Source: Bdellovibrionota bacterium
GTDB taxonomy: Bacteria; Bdellovibrionota; Bacteriovoracia; Bacteriovoracales; Bacteriovoracaceae
Assembly (NCBI GenBank): GCA_030836365.1
Contig: JAURQB010000059.1
Span: 1 to 16,754, forward strand
Length of the DNA stretch: 16,754 bases
Direction of reading: 5' to 3'
Shown: positions 7,116 through 14,074 of the stretch, one piece after another
Position numbering within the stretch: position 1 is the first letter of the stretch
How the letters are laid out: each line of letters begins with the position of its first letter
Position numbers and translations under genes: made by a program
Notes under the pieces: model-generated
Seen by the model: the letters and a program-made list of their open reading frames with translations, nothing else
Database searches by the model: none
Told to the model about the DNA's origin: nothing

Positions 7116-8148
7116 AATTAAAATAAAATTAAAACATATTAAAGGGCCATTTTTAATAATGGCCCTTTTTTGCTTTTCGAGTTGTTTTAAAAAAACTGAA
7201 TTAGAAATTGTTCATCTTCAGGGAAAGACGATGGGAACGACATATAATATTAAATATGTTCCCTCTAACAGTTTTCCTATCGGCCAGAAAGTAGTTCATC
7301 AAAAAATTGAAGCAATATTAAAAGATTTTAATAAAGTAGCATCTACTTATGATCCATCGTCAGAGATTTCAAAAATTAATCAAATGGAAGCCAATATTGA
7401 AATCAATCTGTCTCCTATTTTTAAATTGTTGATGAAGGAAGCCGTTGAGATGAATAAGTTATCTCAAGGAATTTTTGATCCCTCTTTATCACCGCTCATT
7501 AATCTTTGGGGATTTGGAGCAGCTGGAAAAAGGAGTACTCCTCCAGGTGACCAGAAAGTAAGAGATGCTCTTCAAGCATGTGGGATGGTTAATTTTATTT
7601 TTCAAAAAAACTCAATAAGTAAAAAAAATAAAGCTTCTGAACTTGATTTTTCGGCTTTTGCCAAAGGCTACGGAGTTGATCTGATTGTCCTATATTTAGA
7701 GAGTGTTCAGATGGATGATTATTTTGTTGAAATAGGCGGAGAGGTCCGAACTAGATCAAAAGATAAACAATGGAAGATTGGAATTGAGAAGCCTGATCCT
7801 GCCCAGAGAGGCCATTTAACTAAAATCATTACACTTAATGGGGCAATCGCCACGAGTGGTGATTATAGAAATTTTTACAATCATGCTGGTAAGAAATATT
7901 CTCATGGAATAAATTTTAGAAGTGGCAAACCGGTCGAAAATAATATTGCGAGCGTGAGTATTTTTCACTCTAGATCGGCCATGCGTGCAGATGCCTGGGC
8001 CACGGCTTTGATGGTTTCTGAGAGTTTTTCAGAAGCGATTGATTTGATTAATAAGAATAACCTTTCTGCATTTATTATTTACCGAGAAGCAGGTGAGTTA
8101 AAGATGTACGAGAGTGCTGAATGGAAAAAGGAGTTTAGTAATGATTGA
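7099..8148 (+). CDS. apbE: FAD:protein FMN transferase ApbE, lipoprotein
   Basis: ApbE moves FMN from FAD onto the Thr of S/T-GAT motifs, here most likely Thr229 of NqrB and Thr230 of NqrC encoded upstream. The 349-aa protein has a lysine-rich start, a hydrophobic stretch and a lipobox ending FSSC (Cys29), so it should be a lipoprotein on the outer face of the inner membrane. Family motifs are KTMGTTYNIKY (43-53), DFNKVASTYDPSSEISKIN, DFSAFAKGYGVD (183-194), EIGGEV (211-216), ATSGDYRNF and MRADAWATAL (295-304). The usual YSHxxDPxTG motif reads YSHGINFRSG: His269 is kept, but the Asp-Pro pair is Asn-Phe. The start overlaps nqrF by 17 nt in another frame. A strong intrinsic terminator lies inside codons for the signal peptide. 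Confidence 0.93.
   Translation: MISVDKIKIKLKHIKGPFLIMALFCFSSCFKKTELEIVHLQGKTMGTTYNIKYVPSNSFPIGQKVVHQKIEAILKDFNKVASTYDPSSEISKINQMEANIEINLSPIFKLLMKEAVEMNKLSQGIFDPSLSPLINLWGFGAAGKRSTPPGDQKVRDALQACGMVNFIFQKNSISKKNKASELDFSAFAKGYGVDLIVLYLESVQMDDYFVEIGGEVRTRSKDKQWKIGIEKPDPAQRGHLTKIITLNGAIATSGDYRNFYNHAGKKYSHGINFRSGKPVENNIASVSIFHSRSAMRADAWATALMVSESFSEAIDLINKNNLSAFIIYREAGELKMYESAEWKKEFSND
7141..7171 (+). terminator. Intrinsic terminator inside the apbE coding sequence
   Basis: A perfect 10-bp stem, AAAGGGCCAT / ATGGCCCTTT, closes an 8-nt loop (TTTTAATA) and runs into six T at 7166-7171. This is a textbook rho-independent terminator, 25 nt after the nqrF stop codon. It lies in frame within apbE, where it encodes residues of the hydrophobic core of the lipoprotein signal. 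It could lower apbE-nqrM expression relative to nqrA-F, with ribosomes translating apbE masking the hairpin. Confidence 0.75.
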
Positions 8149-8323
8149 TTGGCCATATTTTTTCATTACCATCTTTGTATTTGCTCTTTTCATTTTTCTT
8201 ATGAGTGTTGGTGTTATTTTTGCGGGAAAAAAATTAACGGGATCTTGTGGCGGACTTGGAAAGCTAATGGGTAAAGACTGTGAATTTTGTGATAAGAAAG
8301 ATCAGTGCAAAGAAGCAAAATAA
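8141..8323 (+). CDS. nqrM: Na+-NQR maturation protein NqrM
   Basis: NqrM (DUF539 family) is a small membrane protein needed to assemble active Na+-NQR, thought to help deliver iron to the NqrD/NqrE centre. The 60-aa product has one N-terminal membrane helix (about 5-28), a basic stretch and then the conserved SCGGLGKL with Cys36, followed by Cys47, Cys50 and Cys56, a four-cysteine pattern typical of the family. The start at 8141 is chosen over an in-frame GTG 27 nt upstream because AAAAAGGAG ends 7 nt before this ATG and the resulting length fits the family. It overlaps apbE by 8 nt and is the last gene of the operon. Confidence 0.93.
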   Translation: MIDWPYFFITIFVFALFIFLMSVGVIFAGKKLTGSCGGLGKLMGKDCEFCDKKDQCKEAK

Positions 8324-8324
8324 A

Positions 8325-8359
8325 GTTGGGAGATCAGAATTCCTTTCGTTTCTCCCAAC
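8325..8359. terminator. Hairpin between convergent nqrM and START-like gene
   Basis: Perfect 9-bp arms, GTTGGGAGA / TCTCCCAAC, enclose a 17-nt loop just after the nqrM stop codon. No U-run follows on the plus strand. On the minus strand the hairpin is followed by TTTATTTTGC, so it fits better as a terminator for the minus-strand gene ending at 8408. It may serve both directions. Confidence 0.5.
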
Positions 8360-8407
8360 GAGATTGTCTCTATGGATATTCTAATTGAGTTTTAAATTTA
8401 GTCCAAG

Positions 8408-9046
8408 TCAAAACTCTTTATAAGTAAATTTATTTTCTAATGCATCAATAATTAATTGTTTATATTTTGTTAAAATAGGTGACTGCTTTTCTCGGAGTGA
8501 CTCAATATGCTCTTTTATCGCCTGGATTGTTTTAGCAATATCAGCACTTGCTGTTGATTTAAAAAACCCTGCTAAAAAGCTTTTTGGAGCGATATAAGAG
8601 CGATAAATGAGCTGACTACCCTTTGGATGGGGTAAGAAAGTAGCGCTTCCATAGACATTGTTGGCCGCACTATTTTTGATGAACCACCAGCTTACTTGAT
8701 AAGCGCCATTGTTAAGTTTTTGAAGCTTTGAGCCATTTGTATAGGTTGAGTTAGGTAATGGCCAAGGTGTATTGAATTCATAACTTGTAACTGCCTCCAA
8801 TGGTGAAGGCTGATCAATAACATCACTTTTAATCACATTAGGGACATAATCCTTTTGATAGTCTAGTGCATAATATATCGCCACTGCTTCAAGTGGACTC
8901 GCTTTAATGGTGGTTATCACCTCAAACTCAGGCCATGGGCCTTCATTTTTGGGCCTGGGGATTTCTCGAACAGTTACTTCAGAGGCAACACAATGAAAAG
9001 AAATAAGAAATATGAAGAAATTTGTAACGAGATATTTGGCTTTCAT
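8408..9046 (-). CDS. Secreted START/SRPBCC-like protein
   Basis: This is a probable exported protein of 212 aa. From ATG 9046 it begins MKAKYLVTNFFIFLISFHCVAS, a good Sec signal peptide with cleavage likely after VAS. An in-frame GTG at 9079 would add 11 polar residues before it and is less likely. The mature part (FEVITTIKASPLEAVAIYYALDY, PWPLPNSTYTNG, YQVSWWFIKN, TFLPHPKGSQLIYRSYIAP, then a C-terminal helix) resembles the START/polyketide-cyclase helix-grip fold, which binds lipids or other hydrophobic ligands. The fold call rests on pattern similarity only. It is divergent from a fatty acid hydroxylase gene and near sphingolipid-type genes, which makes a lipid ligand in the periplasm plausible but unproven. 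Confidence 0.7.
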   Translation of the reverse strand: MKAKYLVTNFFIFLISFHCVASEVTVREIPRPKNEGPWPEFEVITTIKASPLEAVAIYYALDYQKDYVPNVIKSDVIDQPSPLEAVTSYEFNTPWPLPNSTYTNGSKLQKLNNGAYQVSWWFIKNSAANNVYGSATFLPHPKGSQLIYRSYIAPKSFLAGFFKSTASADIAKTIQAIKEHIESLREKQSPILTKYKQLIIDALENKFTYKEF

Positions 9047-9072
9047 TGTCTTATCTTTGTCCCTTTGATTTG

Positions 9073-9100
9073 TTGCCACATGTTGTTATTTTCTGATAAT
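9073..9100 (+). promoter_or_regulatory. Candidate sigma70-type promoter for the hydroxylase gene
   Basis: TTGCCA (9073-9078) and GATAAT (9095-9100) each differ from consensus by one base and are 16 bp apart. They lie 45 nt before the proposed GTG start, in the divergent gap between the START-like gene and the hydroxylase. Confidence 0.4.
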
Positions 9101-9145
9101 AAGGATTAAGTTTTCAAAATTTAAGCTGTTTTGTCGAGGACTCAA

Positions 9146-9772
9146 GTGAAAAAAAGTAATACAGGAAGCATTCGTTTATTTAAAAGTGACTTTATGGAGT
9201 CTCTAACTCATGTTCACCCAATTACACCGCTTGTGTTTTGGTCCCCTGTGATTATCTGGTTATTAAAAGAGGGTCTTATCGCTGATGGGCTTGATGCCAT
9301 GACATTTTCAACTGTCGCACTTGTCGCTTTGCTTGTCTGGACATTTACAGAGTATTTTCTTCATCGATTTGTTTTTCACTATGAAGCTTCATCTCGGTTT
9401 GGAAAGTATATCATCTTTCTTTTTCATGGAATTCACCATGATGATCCATCTGATAAAACACGTCTTGTCATGCCACCAGTACCGGCCGTGATAATCGTGA
9501 GTGGCCTTTATTTATTTTTTAAACTTTTTGTGCCGGCCCTTTATCTAAAAACCTTTATGGCCTGGTTTTTAGTTGGATATCTGATTTATGATTATATCCA
9601 CTATGCGACTCACCATTTTCCAATGACTAGTACTGTCGGAAAATACCTTCGAAAATGGCATCTTCAACATCATCACACAAAAGAATCAGTTCAATATGGA
9701 GTCAGCAACCCCCTGTGGGATTATATTTTTAGAACAATTCCAAAGAAGCGAAAGCTATCAAGGGAATCCTAA
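9146..9772 (+). CDS. Fatty acid 2-hydroxylase family membrane protein (FA2H/Scs7-like)
   Basis: This is an integral membrane di-iron hydroxylase of the sterol desaturase/fatty acid hydroxylase superfamily. The histidine boxes are clear: HRFVFH (His73, His78), HGIHH (94-98), HYATHH (152-157) and HLQHHH (172-177), set among about four hydrophobic segments. HGIHHDDPSDKTRLVMPP is close to the block found in eukaryotic ceramide fatty acyl 2-hydroxylases (FA2H, Scs7). That points to 2-hydroxylation of a sphingolipid-type acyl chain rather than to carotenoid or sterol oxidation. There is no N-terminal cytochrome b5 domain, so a separate electron donor is needed. The GTG at 9146 is preferred over an in-frame TTG at 9131 because GAGGA lies 5 nt before it. 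A serine palmitoyltransferase-like gene lies about 2 kb beyond it on the other strand. Confidence 0.8.
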   Translation: MKKSNTGSIRLFKSDFMESLTHVHPITPLVFWSPVIIWLLKEGLIADGLDAMTFSTVALVALLVWTFTEYFLHRFVFHYEASSRFGKYIIFLFHGIHHDDPSDKTRLVMPPVPAVIIVSGLYLFFKLFVPALYLKTFMAWFLVGYLIYDYIHYATHHFPMTSTVGKYLRKWHLQHHHTKESVQYGVSNPLWDYIFRTIPKKRKLSRES

Positions 9773-9804
9773 AAAATGATGAAATGAAATTCATGGGAGA
9801 GAAG

Positions 9805-10773
9805 ATGAAACGTATCGCTATTTTGACAAGTGGAGGAGATTCCCCAGGAATGAATTGTGCTATTCGTGCCGTCGTACGAACGGCGATTGGGCACAATGTA
9901 CAGGTCTTTGGTGTTCAGCGAGGATATCAAGGTTTAATTAATAACGAATTGAGAGAGCTTGATGCCTCCAGTGTGGGAAATATAATTCATACAGGAGGAA
10001 CTATTCTCCAAACCTCAAGATGTAAAGATTTTACAACAGAAGAGGGGCGCAAAAAAGCCTTTGAAAATTTACAAAAAAATAAAATCGATGGATTAGTTGT
10101 TCTCGGTGGGAATGGCTCTTTTAAAGGGGCAAAGATTTTTAGTGATGAGTACGATTTACCAGTTGTTGGTATCCCCGCCACTATTGATAATGATATTTCA
10201 TCTACTGAGTATACGATTGGTTTTGATACCGCGGTTCAAACAGCAATCGATGCTGTTGATAAAATTCGAGATACGGCCAGTAGTCATGAGCGCACTTTTA
10301 TTGTTGAAGTTATGGGAAGAAAAAGTCCCGCGATAGCCGTTCATGTAGGAGTCTGTTGTGGCGCGGAGAATATTGTATTTCCGTCAAAGGAAATTGATAG
10401 CGCGAGAATCGCAGCTGATATTAAGCGGGGAATAAAGCGAGGAAAAACCTCTTCAATTATTGTTGTCGGAGAGGGGGAGAAAGCAGGTTTATCTTACGAA
10501 GTTCAAAAAGAGCTTGAAAACTCTCACCAAATTAATGCTCACGTGTGTATTTTAGGCCATATTCAACGAGGGGGGAGACCGACTCATCAAGACCGCTTTA
10601 TTGGCTCAAAGATGGGAAATCAAGCAGTGAAGGAGCTCATTAGAGGCGAGAAGTCTAGGGCGATCATTTATCAAAACGGGATGGTCTCATCAATTAGCCT
10701 AGAGAATTGTTTTGAAACAAAGATAGATTACGAAACACCATTTTTAGAATTAGTTCGAGCTTTATCAAGATAA
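9805..10773 (+). CDS. pfkA: 6-phosphofructokinase
   Basis: PfkA phosphorylates fructose 6-phosphate to the 1,6-bisphosphate, the committed step of glycolysis. From ATG 9805 (GGGAGA 4 nt upstream) the protein is 322 aa, against about 320 in E. coli. An ATG 21 nt upstream in frame is less likely. Motifs are TSGGDSPGMN (9-18), TSRC (70-73), TIDND (126-130, catalytic Asp128), EVMGR (168-172) and LGHIQRGGRP followed by DR. Gly104 indicates ATP rather than pyrophosphate use. Two departures stand out: the nucleotide motif is GGNGS instead of GGDGS, with Asn at the Asp103 position that helps hold Mg-ATP, and EVMGR is followed by KSP where a Gly is usual. It begins 32 nt after the hydroxylase gene and may be cotranscribed. 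Confidence 0.93.
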   Translation: MKRIAILTSGGDSPGMNCAIRAVVRTAIGHNVQVFGVQRGYQGLINNELRELDASSVGNIIHTGGTILQTSRCKDFTTEEGRKKAFENLQKNKIDGLVVLGGNGSFKGAKIFSDEYDLPVVGIPATIDNDISSTEYTIGFDTAVQTAIDAVDKIRDTASSHERTFIVEVMGRKSPAIAVHVGVCCGAENIVFPSKEIDSARIAADIKRGIKRGKTSSIIVVGEGEKAGLSYEVQKELENSHQINAHVCILGHIQRGGRPTHQDRFIGSKMGNQAVKELIRGEKSRAIIYQNGMVSSISLENCFETKIDYETPFLELVRALSR

Positions 10774-10777
10774 AATC

Positions 10778-10807
10778 AAAAGACTCTCAATATTTAGAGA
10801 GTCTTTT
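10778..10807. terminator. Bidirectional intrinsic terminator between pfkA and the acyltransferase gene
   Basis: Perfect 11-bp arms, AAAAGACTCTC / GAGAGTCTTTT, enclose the 8-nt loop AATATTTA. The stem ends in a run of four T on each strand, so it can stop transcription both ways. The loop contains the TAA stop codon (10794-10796, minus) of the acyltransferase gene, whose last codons form one arm. Confidence 0.8.
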
Positions 10808-11912
10808 CATATATCCGATAAGTCTTATAGGGCTTAGCTCCCATTGTGAGAAGAGGCTTATTCATATTAAGATTATCTTCAAGAATCCAACTCATCTCTG
10901 CTTCTTCGAATTTATTGATTTTTAATTGTTCATGCATTTTTTGATATAGAAGAGTTTCAAGTCCCATTCGACGGTATTCTTCCATCACCCCAAGAGTGAT
11001 TACACGAACTCGGTTAATATATTTTTTAGCACGCAGAAGTTTAAAAATTCCAGTAGGGAGTAGTTTTCCATTTGGAATCTTTTTAAATACTTGATTAAAA
11101 TCGGGGAGACACACAATGAAACCAGCTTCCTTACCATCGACGAGCACAAACATGATCAAGTTTTCATCAACAACGCTTTTTAGATCATTAGCAGTGTGAA
11201 TAAATTCTTTCTCTGTCATTGGGATAAAGCCCCAATTTTTTTGCCAAGCCTTATTATAAATTCCGAGCATTAATTGAACTTCATTATTCCAATTTTTTTT
11301 GTTGATAAATCTGTAGGTTACTTTTTTAGATTTCTCAATTCTTGCGGCAATGCGAGTTATTTTTTCAGGCATTTGAAAAGAGAGATCAATTTGATAGGCA
11401 AGTAAATCTTTTACTTTTTCATAACCTAATGAGGAAAAATGTTTTCCATAATAGTCAGGGTTATAAGTCATCATAATTTGCGGTGGATCTTGGAGTCCTT
11501 CGTGAAGTAACCCACATTCATAGTTCGTGGAAGGGTTGACTGGCCCTCTAAAACTGGTCATGCCTTTTTGCTTTAAGTAATTCTCTGCTTTTTCAATGAG
11601 GGCCTTAGACACCTCTTGATCATCGATAGATTCAAAAAAGCCCCAGAATCCTACCTTGTCATTCCAGAACTTATTGTGAGCGTGGTTGATAATTGCACCA
11701 ATTCTTCCAACAATTTCATTTCCACGGTAGGCGAGAAACAGCTCAACTTCTCCAACCTCAAAAAATGGATGTTTCGGTTTAAAAAGCTCTTTCACAGCGA
11801 GCTTTAGTGGGGGAACCCAATTAGGATCATTTTGATAAATCATCCAAGGGACCTCAATAAATTTGTTTAAGTCTTTTCTCTTATCAATATTTACAATTTG
11901 AATATTATTCAT
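10794..11912 (-). CDS. YghO-like GNAT-fold acyltransferase
   Basis: This 372-aa protein belongs to the GNAT (acyl-CoA N-acyltransferase) superfamily of the YghO type. The opening FIEVPWMIYQNDPNWVPP, then PKHPFFEVGEVELFLAYR, VGRIGAIINHAHNKFW, VGFWGFFE and GPVNPSTNYECGLL are strongly conserved in that family. The C-terminal GNAT domain has the acetyl-CoA loop region LGVMEEYRRMGLETLLYQ (about 311-328). It follows a serine palmitoyltransferase-like gene by 41 nt on the same strand, with GAGG 5 nt before its ATG, so the two are probably one transcript. Bacterial ceramide N-acylation is known to be done by GNAT-type enzymes, so acylation of a sphingoid base is a reasonable guess. The substrate is not readable from the sequence. 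Confidence 0.75.
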   Translation of the reverse strand: MNNIQIVNIDKRKDLNKFIEVPWMIYQNDPNWVPPLKLAVKELFKPKHPFFEVGEVELFLAYRGNEIVGRIGAIINHAHNKFWNDKVGFWGFFESIDDQEVSKALIEKAENYLKQKGMTSFRGPVNPSTNYECGLLHEGLQDPPQIMMTYNPDYYGKHFSSLGYEKVKDLLAYQIDLSFQMPEKITRIAARIEKSKKVTYRFINKKNWNNEVQLMLGIYNKAWQKNWGFIPMTEKEFIHTANDLKSVVDENLIMFVLVDGKEAGFIVCLPDFNQVFKKIPNGKLLPTGIFKLLRAKKYINRVRVITLGVMEEYRRMGLETLLYQKMHEQLKINKFEEAEMSWILEDNLNMNKPLLTMGAKPYKTYRIYEKTL

Positions 11913-11953
11913 ATTGGCCTCGGTTAGATGATTTTTAAGAAACAGTAACGAAC

Positions 11954-13150
11954 TTAATTATTAGTCGGAATGTTAAAGAGTGTTTTCGCCTCAGCAAATA
12001 CTTCTAAAACTTTTGTCAGATCTTCAGTTGTATGAGATGGCATATAGCTTGTTCTAATTAAAGCCTCGCCTTTCGGAACAGCTGGACTAATAACTGGTGT
12101 AGCAAAGATACCCTTTGATTCAAGAAAATTTGTCACCTTTAAGCTTTTAATATCATCACCCATGAAAATTGGGATAATTGGTGTTTTTGAATCGTAAGTA
12201 TAAAAACCTAATTGAGCAAAGCCTTCTTGCATGAATTGGACATTTTTCCACAATTGCTCATGAATAGAGTCGTCACGCATAACAATTTCAAGGCATTTAC
12301 TTACAGTCGCTACAGCACTTGGGGGCATAGACGCACTAAACATAAATGAGCGTGCCGTGTGACGGACGTAGTCCATCGCTTCTTTTGTACCGACAACAAA
12401 TCCACCAATAGACGCAAATGACTTAGAAAATGTACCCATGACGTAATCAACATTTTCTGTCTCATTGAAATGATGAACTGTCCCTCTTCCCTTATCACCC
12501 ATAACACCTATACCGTGAGCATCATCAATATAAAGTTCAGCTCCGTACTTTTGGCAGAGTTCTCTAACTTGAGGAACCGGACATATTGAACCAGTCATTG
12601 AAAAGACACCATCAGCGACGACAATGACGCGCTTAAATCTATTCACTGAAGATTGAAGTTGGTCTTCCAATGATTCGAGATCATTATGTTTAAATTTAAA
12701 TGTTGGCCCCATGGCGAGCCTTGAAGCGTCTATCAATGAAGCGTGATTTTCGGAGTCGTAAATCATACAATCTCTCGGCCCACAAAGAGCGGCTAAAGCA
12801 CCAAGATTTGATTGCATTCCCGTCGAGAATAAAACAGCGCTTTCAAAGCCTGTATAATCAGCTAGCTTTTCTTCAAGCTCTTCGTGAAGACTAAGATTAC
12901 CATTAAGGAAACGCGAACCAGTGCAGCCTGTTCCAAACTTTTCGATAGCTTTGATCGCCGCTTCTTGAACCTCTGGATGGTGGGTAAAGCCGAGATAGTT
13001 GTTACTCCCGATCATAATTTGCTCTTTGCCTGAAACGGAAACACGACTACCAACAGTATTCTCAATGGCCCGAAACCATGGATATAAATTGTTTTCTCTA
13101 AGCATTTTTGCTTTTTTAAGGATTTTTGCGTCGCTGAATGTCTGATTCAT
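11954..13150 (-). CDS. spt: Serine palmitoyltransferase-like alpha-oxoamine synthase
   Basis: This PLP enzyme of the alpha-oxoamine synthase family condenses an amino acid with an acyl thioester. For serine palmitoyltransferase that means serine plus palmitoyl-CoA to 3-ketosphinganine, the first step of sphingolipid synthesis. The 398-aa protein has YPWFRAIE (23-30), SNNYLGFTHHP, FGTGCTGSRFLNG (72-84), His136 in ENHAS (stacks on PLP), DDAHGIG (209-215) and the PLP-lysine Lys243 in GTFSKSFASIGGF. The GTGCTGSRFLNG block is as in bacterial serine palmitoyltransferases and differs from BioF, Kbl and ALAS forms. No N-terminal membrane anchor is present, as in soluble bacterial forms. The linked acyltransferase and the nearby FA2H-like hydroxylase support a sphingolipid role. 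A CqsA-like or other oxoamine synthase remains possible. Confidence 0.82.
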   Translation of the reverse strand: MNQTFSDAKILKKAKMLRENNLYPWFRAIENTVGSRVSVSGKEQIMIGSNNYLGFTHHPEVQEAAIKAIEKFGTGCTGSRFLNGNLSLHEELEEKLADYTGFESAVLFSTGMQSNLGALAALCGPRDCMIYDSENHASLIDASRLAMGPTFKFKHNDLESLEDQLQSSVNRFKRVIVVADGVFSMTGSICPVPQVRELCQKYGAELYIDDAHGIGVMGDKGRGTVHHFNETENVDYVMGTFSKSFASIGGFVVGTKEAMDYVRHTARSFMFSASMPPSAVATVSKCLEIVMRDDSIHEQLWKNVQFMQEGFAQLGFYTYDSKTPIIPIFMGDDIKSLKVTNFLESKGIFATPVISPAVPKGEALIRTSYMPSHTTEDLTKVLEVFAEAKTLFNIPTNN

Positions 13151-13259
13151 CTTAGGAATTCCAGTAGGTTACGTGTTGTTTTGATGAAATAAGCTAGCAA
13201 TTTTTGGCGATGTTCGTCAATATAAATTAGGTCGATATAGGTTTTGGTGAACGAGGGAA

Positions 13260-13973
13260 TTATGACTCCAGCGTTAACTTTCTTGCATATGATTCAACCA
13301 CCTTTACTATTTCCTGTTGCTGACTTTTTGGTAGTCGAGTAAATAAGCAGACAACTTTAAATTTTTGAGTTGTTTTACCCTCTGGAGATAAAATTTCTCG
13401 CAAAGAAATGACGCGAAAATGGGGAACGATGAATAGATCATCATTGATCACAAACCTCATTGTTGAAAGAGTTCTACCAGCAGGAAATAAGGGTACATCT
13501 TTACTGTCGACAATTATACAAATGCTTTTTCCTGAAACATCAATAGCGTCAAATTTTTTCTCTTCGAATTTTACTCTTACTGAAATGAAATCATTACTGG
13601 CGAGACGGAAGTTTTCTCGCTGATCAAACGCGTAAATTTGACCACTTATTTCCAATATATACTTAGAATTTTCTTGATGGGTGAAATTTACTTTGCCGCA
13701 GTAACTTCGTCTGCCGATCGTCACTTTAAAATAGGATAATCCATTTTTCAGTTTCGATGGGATTGTCCTTTTCAGGAAAGTTCCAACTTTTTGGATGACA
13801 AATATACCTTCAGTCTCAGTTACTTTATCAACCTCATATTGTTCAATTTCTTTCTCTGTAAATCCTTTTTGCCAAAGTTCAATTTTATAAGCATGGTGCT
13901 TCAAATATCTAAGAATCAGAGATCTGTCGTACTTGGAGCATTTTGAAAGATGGTACTTTTTTTTCATTCTCAT
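13260..13973 (-). CDS. PilZ-like domain protein with degenerate c-di-GMP motif
   Basis: This is an unfamiliar 237-aa protein, basic at the N-terminus, with no signal peptide or membrane segment. The C-terminal half looks like a PilZ beta-barrel: an RxxxR-type motif, QRENFRL (Arg119, Arg123), comes before the first strand, followed by FDAIDVSGKSICIIV, where a D/NxSxxG motif would be expected. Here the final Gly is Ser (Asp145, Ser147, Ser150). The barrel would end near the segment FKVVCLFTRLPKSQQQ. The N-terminal half (about 1-110) could be a YcgR-like PilZN domain, but that is a guess. If it binds cyclic di-GMP it may do so weakly. It lies 109 bp upstream of the palmitoyltransferase-like gene on the same strand and is divergent from pepN, with no clear functional tie to either. 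Confidence 0.55.
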   Translation of the reverse strand: MRMKKKYHLSKCSKYDRSLILRYLKHHAYKIELWQKGFTEKEIEQYEVDKVTETEGIFVIQKVGTFLKRTIPSKLKNGLSYFKVTIGRRSYCGKVNFTHQENSKYILEISGQIYAFDQRENFRLASNDFISVRVKFEEKKFDAIDVSGKSICIIVDSKDVPLFPAGRTLSTMRFVINDDLFIVPHFRVISLREILSPEGKTTQKFKVVCLFTRLPKSQQQEIVKVVESYARKLTLES

Positions 13974-14074
13974 ATTTTAGCTCAACTTTTAATTTTGGGA
14001 TGATTTTTTTTGTATTTTAATGACAATATTATTGAAACCTTGATATCCCTATGGCGTTTATTTAAGGAGATGTT

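Noticed and set aside
1309..8323. Rnf-type complex instead of Na+-NQR
   Set aside because: NqrA, NqrF with an NADH/FAD reductase domain, and NqrM are present, while RnfB and RnfC ferredoxin-type CxxCxxC repeats are absent.
11954..13150. 2-amino-3-ketobutyrate CoA ligase or BioF as the identity of the oxoamine synthase
   Set aside because: The GTGCTGSRFLNG block and YPWFRAIE opening match serine palmitoyltransferase-type enzymes, and no bio or threonine dehydrogenase gene is nearby.
13974..14074. Promoter elements in the pepN/PilZ-like divergent gap
   Set aside because: Several TTGnnn and AT-rich hexamers occur, such as TTGAAA at 14032-14037, but none pairs with a good -10 at 16-18 bp.
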